64,000 nt of DNA, from NCBI GenBank assembly GCA_020160805.1, contig JAIUPO010000019.1, positions 1-64,000 of the forward strand. Direction: 5' to 3'. The position numbers and the translations under genes are program-made. The stretch is from Actinomycetota bacterium (GTDB lineage Bacteria > Actinomycetota > Actinomycetes > Actinomycetales > Dermatophilaceae). The notes beneath the pieces are model-generated. The model saw only the letters and a list, made by a program, of their open reading frames with translations. It did no database searches and was not told the DNA's origin. Every line of letters begins with the position of its first letter. The stretch's first letter is position 1. Positions 58,640 to 64,000 of the stretch are shown here, one piece after another.

Positions 58640-59224
58640 CTACTGCAGGGTGCCGAGGAGGTCCTTCATGCGGGTGATCTCAGCCGTCTGGTCGTTGACA
58701 ATCTTTTGCGCGAGGGCAAGCGCATCAGCGTTCTGGCCGTCCTGCAGTTCTGTCTTGGCCATGTCGATGGCACCCTGATGGTGCACGGTCATCTGCGCGA
58801 GGAACAGCTTGTTGGCTTCCGAGCCGGAGGCAGCCTCCAGAGCAGTCATGTCCGCATCGGACATGGTTCCGCCCATGTCCATACCGTCCATTGAGCCACT
58901 GGTTCCCCAGCTGGTGAGCCAGCCGTTCATTGTGTCGATCTCTGGGCCTTGGGCGTCCTTGATTGTCTGCGCGAGCTCGGTGACGCGCGCATCTACACCG
59001 TCCTTGTCAAGGATCATCTGAGCCATCTCGACAGCCTGCTCATGGTGGGCAACCATTTGCATGGCGAAGGCAATGTCGGCGTTGTTAGCTTTGGAGGAGC
59101 CGGATGAGCTGGAGGTCGAAGGCGAGGAGCCGCCCCCCATGTCCATGCCCTCCATCGAGCATCCGGTAAGGGCTAAAGTCGTTGCGAGAACACCGGAAAT
59201 GAGGGCGATTGTGCGGATTTTCAC
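58640..59224 (-). CDS. DUF305 copper-handling lipoprotein, copy 1
   Basis: The 194-residue protein has lipobox L-T-G-C-S, then a Met/Gly/Ser-rich linker (M-E-G-M-D-M-G-G-G). The DUF305 ferritin-like helices carry two H-H motifs: M-V-A-H-H-E-Q-A-V-E-M-A and M-T-V-H-H-Q-G-A-I-D-M-A, with M-D-G-M-D-M-G-G-T-M between. DUF305 proteins bind copper through His/Met outside the membrane. The next gene upstream encodes a DUF6153 protein, the same order as in the second copy. Confidence 0.93.
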   Translation of the reverse strand: MKIRTIALISGVLATTLALTGCSMEGMDMGGGSSPSTSSSSGSSKANNADIAFAMQMVAHHEQAVEMAQMILDKDGVDARVTELAQTIKDAQGPEIDTMNGWLTSWGTSGSMDGMDMGGTMSDADMTALEAASGSEANKLFLAQMTVHHQGAIDMAKTELQDGQNADALALAQKIVNDQTAEITRMKDLLGTLQ

Positions 59225-59301
59225 TGTGATTCTTTCTACTAGTCGAATGATTTGAGTCGCTCGCCGCGTGCGGCGTTGGCCCGGCTTGACCGGGCAGCGA
59301 A

Positions 59302-59751
59302 TCAGGTTCGACTAATAGAAAGGATGTGTAACGAGGGGGGCGACAGGGGGGGTAACGCGGAAAGTCGGGCACCGATCGCCTGTAGAACTACGGCAGCAGC
59401 GCGGAACCGGAAAAAGAAGACGCGGAAGATGATGAGGATCGCTGAAACTAGCAGTGCAAGCAGGCATGCCATGCCGAGCATGTCGTGTGTTGGTCCGCAC
59501 GTCTCGGCGCACCCTTCGGGCGCCGGCTCGTCGTTGTGCATGTTCACGAGAGTCGGGTAATCCGCGACTGAAGCGCTCATGGAATGAGCCTCTGGGGCTA
59601 GAGACTCCGACGCGAGGAAGTGCATGGCTAGAAGACCGATGAGAATCGCGGGCACTGCGAACAGGGCTATCACCACACGCCGCCAGCTGGAATGTGGACG
59701 TGACGAAAGCGCCATGATGGCATTCATCTCGCCCGCCTTCCACTCCGCCAT
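59302..59751 (-). CDS. DUF6153-family membrane protein, copy 1
   Basis: The 149-residue protein has helix 1 (about 25-45, V-V-I-A-L-F-A-V-P-A-I-L-I-G-L-L-A-M-H), an outer loop with H, C-A-E-T-C and H-D-M-L-G-M, and helix 2 (90-110). The tail ends P-S-L-H-I-L-S-I-S-R-T. The loop Cys, His and Met could bind copper. DUF6153 genes accompany DUF305 genes in actinobacteria. Copy 2 at 61.4 kb shares both helices and the tail. ATG 59716 (M-A-L-S-S) is an alternative start. Confidence 0.8.
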   Translation of the reverse strand: MAEWKAGEMNAIMALSSRPHSSWRRVVIALFAVPAILIGLLAMHFLASESLAPEAHSMSASVADYPTLVNMHNDEPAPEGCAETCGPTHDMLGMACLLALLVSAILIIFRVFFFRFRAAAVVLQAIGARLSALPPLSPPSLHILSISRT

Positions 59752-59826
59752 CCCCCTAGGTTACTTGCTAAAGCGTTCGCCGAACCTGTAAATCAGCCGA
59801 CCGCGGCAGACGCGAGACTTTTCTAC

Positions 59827-60339
59827 TCACCTACGTTGCTCGATGAGCGCGGCAATAAGTGCCGCCGCAGCGTCGAGTGTGAACTGCTCGGATCGTGTTG
59901 CGGCATCCGGATATCCAACAGTGAACAAGCCCGGCACCGGCCGGCCGGTGAAGGCTGGGCCAGCTCGCTCGGACTTGTCGGCACGACGCACCGACAGCTC
60001 GGATGCGAGCCCACTGTTATGCCAGATCGCGTCGTTGGCGACTACGATGTTGCGCGCCGCGATGGTCCCGGCCGATGTGACAAGTGTCAGATCTTCGCCC
60101 TTGGGCCCGTAGCTGATCGACACCACCCGTGGCGTCGCTGCAGGACTGAGATCGCCTTCGCCGGTCGTCTCGATTTCATTGGGGTCGATGATCACGAAGT
60201 CCAGTCCTTCGATGAGGCCAGTGTTCGTGAGTGCGGTGCCGATCGCTGCCGCGACTATGCCTGTTCCCAAGACATGCACGCGCTTATCGCGCAGCGGATC
60301 GCTCGATCGCTGTGCGCGAGCGTCTCGGTCGTCAATCAT
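59827..60339 (-). CDS. Short Rossmann/flavoprotein-like protein, perhaps a remnant
   Basis: The 170-residue frame has V-H-V-L-G-T-G-I-V-A-A-A-I-G (about 22-35, dinucleotide-binding-like), V-I-I-D-P-N-E-I, A-R-N-I-V-V-A-N-D, and a C-terminal P-G-L-F-T-V-G-Y-P-D-A-A-T-R-S-E-Q-F-T-L-D-A-A. The end recalls FAD-dependent oxidoreductases, where P-G-L-x-x-V-G precedes a cofactor contact. At 170 residues it is far shorter than such enzymes (350 or more), so it is probably a shortened relic or a new small family. No partner gene is evident. Confidence 0.45.
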   Translation of the reverse strand: MIDDRDARAQRSSDPLRDKRVHVLGTGIVAAAIGTALTNTGLIEGLDFVIIDPNEIETTGEGDLSPAATPRVVSISYGPKGEDLTLVTSAGTIAARNIVVANDAIWHNSGLASELSVRRADKSERAGPAFTGRPVPGLFTVGYPDAATRSEQFTLDAAAALIAALIEQRR

Positions 60340-60545
60340 CGGTGAGGCAGCGATGGCTGCGAAATCGACGACGGGGTCAGGATCACAGCGACGGCGACAT
60401 CGAAACGATGGAAATTAGAATGCCCGGACGGCTCCGTGAGGTTGCCAGTGTTGTTGTCGTCCGAGGAGCAGCCGGTGAGGAGCATCATCGCGCTGGCGAC
60501 AGCCCCGACGGCGGAAGCGAACGTCGTCACTTTTGTGCGGTTCAT
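60336..60545 (-). pseudogene. Truncated Asp-box lipoprotein gene, copy 2
   Basis: The 69-codon frame begins M-N-R-T-K-V-T-T-F-A-S-A-V-G-A-V, with lipobox L-T-G-C, clearly related to the start of the 297-residue Asp-box lipoprotein (M-N-A-T-R-V-I-A-L-S-S-A-V-G-A-V). The propeller domain is missing. It sits after a copy of the small membrane peptide, as in the intact module. Probably a truncated duplicate. Confidence 0.7.
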
Positions 60546-60550
60546 GCTGG

Positions 60551-60643
60551 TCACATAGTGGCCGTAGCAATTAGAGCTGAGCCGAGTACGACTGCAAGGA
60601 GCACCAAGCACACAAGGAAAATTGCAATTGACGGAGAGTTCAT
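60551..60643 (-). CDS. 30-residue single-helix membrane peptide, copy 2
   Basis: M-N-S-P-S-I-A-I-F-L-V-C-L-V-L-L-A-V-V-L-G-S-A-L-I is one membrane helix with a clean ATG start. It closely resembles the frame at 54687-54788 and keeps the same place 5 bp before the related lipoprotein start. Its survival as an open frame beside a truncated lipoprotein suggests it has its own function. Confidence 0.6.
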   Translation of the reverse strand: MNSPSIAIFLVCLVLLAVVLGSALIATATM

Positions 60644-60724
60644 TACACCTACCCAATCCACGGAGAATTGTCGAGAACGGGGGTGGGCGGGCCGAAGCCA
60701 AGGGGCATCTGCCCGCCCAGCTCG

Positions 60725-61324
60725 CTAGAGCGTGTCGAGAATGCTCTGCATCGTTGCGATCTCCGCCGTCTGGGCATCGAGAATCGCCTTGGCTAGGGTG
60801 AGAGCGGGTGCGTTCATGCCCGCCGACAGCTCCTCGTTGGCCATATCGATTGCACCCTGGTGGTGCTGGATCATCTGCTGAAGGAATAGCTTCGACGAGT
60901 CAGGGCCGGAGGCGTTGGTGAGCGCGTCCATCTCGTCGGGCGACATCATTCCGTTCATCACCATCCCTTCCATTGGCTCCGGCGCGGCCAGACCCCAGGT
61001 CTCTAGCCAAGAGGTCATTGTGGTGATCTCGGGTCCTTGGGCTGCTTTGACTTGTGTGGCTAGTTCAACAACACGGGAGTCGACATCTGTCTTGTCAAGC
61101 AGAATGTCGGCCATCTCGACCGCCTGCTGATGGTGCGGAATCATCTGCATGACAAAGGCTATGTCTGAGTCGTTGAATTGGGGGGCGGCATTTGAAGGCG
61201 AATCCATGCCCGGCATCCCCGGCATGTCCGAGGGCATGGTTGTGGTTGTGGTTGCGCTGCAGCCCGCGAGGACGAGTGCAATAGTGAGGGCGCTCGCAGC
61301 CAGCGCGGCGGTTCGGAAGTTCAT
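60725..61324 (-). CDS. DUF305 copper-handling lipoprotein, copy 2
   Basis: The 199-residue lipoprotein (lipobox L-A-G-C) has an unusually Met-rich linker (M-P-S-D-M-P-G-M-P-G-M-D) and the DUF305 core, with M-I-P-H-H-Q-Q-A-V-E-M-A and M-I-Q-H-H-Q-G-A-I-D-M-A and a Met patch between (P-M-E-G-M-V-M-N-G-M-M). It should bind Cu(I)/Cu(II) outside the membrane. ATG 61324 is chosen because the signal starts there. It lies in the second DUF305/DUF6153 pair. Confidence 0.93.
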   Translation of the reverse strand: MNFRTAALAASALTIALVLAGCSATTTTTMPSDMPGMPGMDSPSNAAPQFNDSDIAFVMQMIPHHQQAVEMADILLDKTDVDSRVVELATQVKAAQGPEITTMTSWLETWGLAAPEPMEGMVMNGMMSPDEMDALTNASGPDSSKLFLQQMIQHHQGAIDMANEELSAGMNAPALTLAKAILDAQTAEIATMQSILDTL

Positions 61325-61408
61325 CAGAGTCCTATCTCTTTCAGTGGAATAACAGAATTCGGGCACCCGGTGGGGTGAATACGGTCTGGGCGGGCCAGAT
61401 CGCACGAA

Positions 61409-61843
61409 TCAGGTCCGGCTGATCGAGAGAACGTGCAGTGATGGGGGATTAGGGGGAGCTAACGCAGCAACCGTCAGGCGGAGTGGTCTGAGTATTCGCG
61501 TGAGAGTCGGCCAGCCGGTAAGTGCCGGATGCAGGGCGAACAGAATCACTCCCGCGAGGAGAGCGAGAACACACAAGATCCCGAGCATGTCATGGCTGGG
61601 CATGCACACCCCGCCGCAGTCATCCGAGACAGGGCTAGGGTCAGGGCTCGGAGCTATCGCCATTTCGTCTACCGCAGCCGCCGCTAGTGAGACGCTGGAG
61701 TGGTGATCGGCGGTGTCGGCCATGTTCCCGGTGGTGAGGACGTGCATGGCCAGAAGCCCAATAAGGATCGCAGGCACCGCGAACAGAGCAAGCGCCAAGC
61801 GGCCACGCGGGGAGGCGCGGAGCGCAACAAGGATCGCTTTCAT
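61409..61843 (-). CDS. DUF6153-family membrane protein, copy 2
   Basis: The 144-residue protein shares with copy 1 the first helix (A-L-A-L-F-A-V-P-A-I-L-I-G-L-L-A-M-H-V-L), a loop with C-G-G-V-C-M-P-S-H-D-M-L-G-I, the second helix and the tail P-S-L-H-V-L-S-I-S-R-T. The conserved Cys/His/Met loop may bind copper. From ATG 61843 the protein is well formed; the longer frame is rejected. It precedes the second DUF305 gene by 84 bp. Confidence 0.82.
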   Translation of the reverse strand: MKAILVALRASPRGRLALALFAVPAILIGLLAMHVLTTGNMADTADHHSSVSLAAAAVDEMAIAPSPDPSPVSDDCGGVCMPSHDMLGILCVLALLAGVILFALHPALTGWPTLTRILRPLRLTVAALAPPNPPSLHVLSISRT

Positions 61844-61982
61844 ATCCGCACCTCCTTCGCGATTGGTGAACTTTCTAAGCCTAATGTCCGCATCAGGGTG
61901 GGTTGCGCCAAGGGTTCGGTCGGTGCTGTGGAGGGTTTCGATTGCTGGTGCTGGTCGCGAGCTCATGGATCGCAATTGGTGG

Positions 61983-63470
61983 CTACCGAGTCGCGGTACG
62001 GACGGTCCGTCTCGATCTTTGCACGGCCGCGATCAACCACCCGACGAGGGCCGCGCTGACGACAAGAAGTAGACCGCCTGCGAGGTACTCCACGAGGGGC
62101 TTGTGTTCGTCGGTGCCGACCGGTTCGTAGAGGGCGCGCTGTTCAGCGCGGGTGGACTCCAAGTCATGCTGCACGGGCAGCCAGATCTCCAGCGACTGTG
62201 TCCCGTCCGTGAACTCCGCGTAGATGAACCACAAGCCGGGACTCGGGAGCTGAATAGAACCGCTGAAGGCTCCGGCTTCGCCGCTCGATCCCAGCGTTCC
62301 GGAGACTGTTTGGCCGGCCCGCCGGGCGATGACACGGTCTGGTTGCAGGTCAACGCTCGCCGTCGTTTCGATCTTCGAAACGCTCACCTCGATTCGTCCC
62401 GATCCGTTCCCGGACAGAACCATGGTCGCAGTCCCAAACGATGGACCCTGACCGGGGTCGTGGGCGAAGGCCGGGCTCGGAGTGGACACGGCTGCGCCTA
62501 GCGCGAAGAGGAGGATAAGGGCAGCACGAGCCGTTGGGCGACGAATGAGAATGGCCAGAGAGATCAGCGCCACGATCACTGCCGGCACGAACGCTGAACG
62601 CAAAACCGAAGCCGGATCCACGCTACTCACTCCCGTGAGGCTCGCGGCCACCTGGAAAGACGAGACGGCACCGATGGCGAGCGGCCACCGCCAGTGGTTA
62701 GCCGAGCGCGGTAGGTCCAATAGCACCAGCCCGAACAGCGCCAGAGGGATGTCAGGTCCAATCCATCCGGGAACCCCGAGGACGATCAGAATCAGTATCC
62801 GGAAGACGACATAGGCCACCACTGCGAACGAGACCGCATACCGGAACCCGGCCGTTTTGATGATCACCCAGGCGGCCCCGAGGCTCGTCACGAGCAGCAG
62901 GGGTAGGTAGAGGACTTCGGAGAACTGCGGAACGTCGGTGTCGTACTCCATCAGACTGATCTGCGTGGCTCCGAGTAGGGCTGCGGAGAGTGCGACACGA
63001 AGTGCACGGCTGCTGCGCTGGTCGAGTCCGATCAGTAGCGCCGCTAGGAGAATCGTGGTAGCTACCACGGAAAGCAGATGTGGCGGCGACCAGAGAACCG
63101 CATCCCGACCGAAGGCCGCGTGCCAGACTGCGTCCGCCGGCGCTGCCGCGGCCGTAGCAGCGGCAGCGGCAGCGGCGAGAAGAAACCCGGGTGCACGGAG
63201 CACGGCGGGGATGGACCGCGTGCTCCCAAACATCCTCACCATCCAGACGGCGAGAACGAGCCCGACCGAGATAATCGAGACGTAGAGAAGAAGGTGCGGG
63301 GGAATGAGCGCGCTGTCCCGACCCAACGTGGTGTGCCACGAATCATCCCAATAGGCCGAGGCAAGTCCCGCGCCGCCCGCTACGACCACTACCCAGGCTT
63401 CACGTTCGCGGATACCGAGTCGAGCGGGCGAAGACGGCATCTGCAATCCCGGGTCGGCGGTCGTAGTCAC
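61983..63470 (-). CDS. Large polytopic membrane protein with outer Ig-like domain, copper island
   Basis: The 495-residue protein has about ten membrane helices in residues 25-340, then an exported-looking boundary (S-T-P-S-P-A-F-A-H-D-P-G-Q-G). A beta-rich domain follows (about 350-450, I-E-V-S-V-S-K-I-E, G-S-I-Q-L-P-S-P-G-L-W-F-I-Y-A-E-F), and a final helix. The beta domain after A-F-A-H recalls CopC/YcnJ-like copper proteins, where the mature N-terminus His binds copper. This is by pattern only. Its ATG overlaps the csoR stop by 4 bp, so it is likely under CsoR control. Confidence 0.65.
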   Translation of the reverse strand: MTTTADPGLQMPSSPARLGIREREAWVVVVAGGAGLASAYWDDSWHTTLGRDSALIPPHLLLYVSIISVGLVLAVWMVRMFGSTRSIPAVLRAPGFLLAAAAAAATAAAAPADAVWHAAFGRDAVLWSPPHLLSVVATTILLAALLIGLDQRSSRALRVALSAALLGATQISLMEYDTDVPQFSEVLYLPLLLVTSLGAAWVIIKTAGFRYAVSFAVVAYVVFRILILIVLGVPGWIGPDIPLALFGLVLLDLPRSANHWRWPLAIGAVSSFQVAASLTGVSSVDPASVLRSAFVPAVIVALISLAILIRRPTARAALILLFALGAAVSTPSPAFAHDPGQGPSFGTATMVLSGNGSGRIEVSVSKIETTASVDLQPDRVIARRAGQTVSGTLGSSGEAGAFSGSIQLPSPGLWFIYAEFTDGTQSLEIWLPVQHDLESTRAEQRALYEPVGTDEHKPLVEYLAGGLLLVVSAALVGWLIAAVQRSRRTVRTATR

Positions 63471-63748
63471 GAGCGGACGAGGCGCGCGATCGCCGCGCTT
63501 GCCTCACGGAGTTTCTCTTCTGCTACGGGGCCGCCCTGTTCGGTGGCTTCAGCGACGCAGTGCATCAAGTGGTCGTCTAGTAGTGCGAGAGCGACCGCTT
63601 CGAGGGCTTTGGTCGTGGCGGACACCTGGGTGAGAACGTCGATGCAGTAGGTGTCGTCTTCGACCATTCGGGCAAGTCCGCGCACCTGTCCTTCTACTCG
63701 CCGCAGACGGGCCAGCAGGGCATCCTTGTTTCCGACATAGCCGTGCAC
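63467..63748 (-). CDS. csoR: CsoR-family copper-sensing repressor
   Basis: The 93-residue all-helical protein has the CsoR/RcnR core: L-L-A-R-L-R-R-V-E-G-Q-V-R-G-L (DNA contact), D-D-T-Y-C-I-D-V-L (first Cys) and D-D-H-L-M-H-C-V (His and second Cys). This is the Cys-His-Cys set that binds Cu(I). Copper binding releases DNA and turns on the copper genes. It sits upstream of the membrane protein with 4-bp overlap and 24 bp after the YHS gene. Its operator was not identified by eye. Confidence 0.93.
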   Translation of the reverse strand: MHGYVGNKDALLARLRRVEGQVRGLARMVEDDTYCIDVLTQVSATTKALEAVALALLDDHLMHCVAEATEQGGPVAEEKLREASAAIARLVRS

Positions 63749-63772
63749 TGATTGTTCTCCTGTTCCGGTGAC

Positions 63773-63970
63773 TCAGTGGGCGTGGGGGTGGCCGTACTTG
63801 TGCGGGTCGGCGTCGAAGCTGGCAGCGCAGCCAGTGGAGCAGAAGTAGAACGTCGTTCCGTCGTGCTCTCGCGTTGCTGCCGCGGTCTTCGGGTCGATGT
63901 TCATGCCGCAGACGGGGTCGGTGACGAGCGCCGTTGCGCTTGCGGGTGCGGTGTCGTGGTCGTGTGTCAT
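63773..63970 (-). CDS. YHS-domain small metal-binding protein
   Basis: The 65-residue protein is His-rich at both ends. Its YHS domain has V-C-G-M-N-I-D-P near residue 20 and F-Y-F-C-S-T-G-C-A-A-S-F, closing P-H-K-Y-G-H-P-H-A-H. YHS domains bind copper or other metals and often act as a metallochaperone or an appendix to copper ATPases. It lies just ahead of csoR. The remaining 30 bp to the window end hold only the upstream region. Confidence 0.9.
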   Translation of the reverse strand: MTHDHDTAPASATALVTDPVCGMNIDPKTAAATREHDGTTFYFCSTGCAASFDADPHKYGHPHAH

Positions 63971-64000
63971 TTCAGTGTCCTTGCTTTCGTGTTGGGTGCC

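Overview
The window is about 64 kb of high-GC DNA from an actinobacterium. Codon use, the RES/Xre, DUF4913, SCO6880 and CsoR/DUF305/DUF6153 families and the metal-resistance layout point to Micrococcales, probably Microbacteriaceae; the rank below phylum is inference. It carries a replication protein, ParA plus a DNA-binding partner next to an iteron-like centromere, a MobC/relaxase pair and a type IV secretion (T4SS) cluster. It therefore reads as most of a conjugative metal-resistance plasmid, not ordinary chromosome. No tRNA, rRNA or CRISPR array was seen.

Layout. (1) 1-5.7 kb is a scarred accessory edge: the end of an IS6-family element, a GIY-YIG remnant, an operon of a barrel-like protein with an Xre/RES toxin-antitoxin (TA) pair, and a 5'-truncated, frameshifted UvrD-like helicase abutting a TPR-like ORF. 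(2) 5.7-17.5 kb is the conjugation machinery. DUF4913, VirD4-like, VirB4-like, SCO6880, TrbL-like and pilin-like genes and DUF6668 lie on the minus strand. A lipoprotein, a lytic transglycosylase/M23 wall hydrolase (frameshifted), an FHA protein and a helix-turn-helix protein lie on the plus strand. (3) 17.5-20.9 kb holds a primase-polymerase-like replication protein and a YefM/YoeB-type TA pair. (4) 20.9-26.8 kb resembles a conjugation leading region followed by the partition locus: ssb, dprA-like, parB-like and LPD29 genes, most behind near-identical leader elements and followed by hairpin terminators, then centromere repeats, parA and its partner. (5) 27-30.8 kb is a cadmium/zinc operon: CmtR, a P-type ATPase, LspA and a ZIP transporter. 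(6) 31-36.4 kb has a Fic toxin between two VbhA-like antitoxins, a small Xis-like operon, a dense inverted-repeat region that is the best oriT candidate, then mobC, relaxase, a coiled-coil protein and a GIY-YIG protein.

(7) 36.5-46.8 kb is redox and carbon metabolism: thioredoxin-like, rhodanese lipoprotein, SHOCT, DoxX, a beta-phosphoglucomutase/GH65 phosphorylase fusion, type II GAPDH, an EamA exporter and phosphoketolase. (8) 46.8-64 kb is a copper-resistance island on the minus strand: Cu P-type ATPase, Tat multicopper oxidase, M23 peptidase, CcdA, TlpA-type thioredoxins, Asp-box lipoproteins, ResB, Lgt, two DUF305 lipoproteins, two DUF6153 proteins, CsoR and a YHS protein. Several of these are duplicated and some copies are decaying.

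The parts fit together as follows. T4SS plus relaxase move the plasmid. The ssb/dprA/parB-like/LPD29 block may be expressed early in the recipient. ParA and three TA modules stabilise the plasmid. Cd and Cu efflux plus periplasmic copper handling are the cargo, and plasmid-borne Lgt and LspA could support its many lipoproteins. Four genes (helicase remnant, wall hydrolase, lspA, second Fic antitoxin) are each broken by one base in a short homopolymer, so sequencing error must be excluded before calling them dead.
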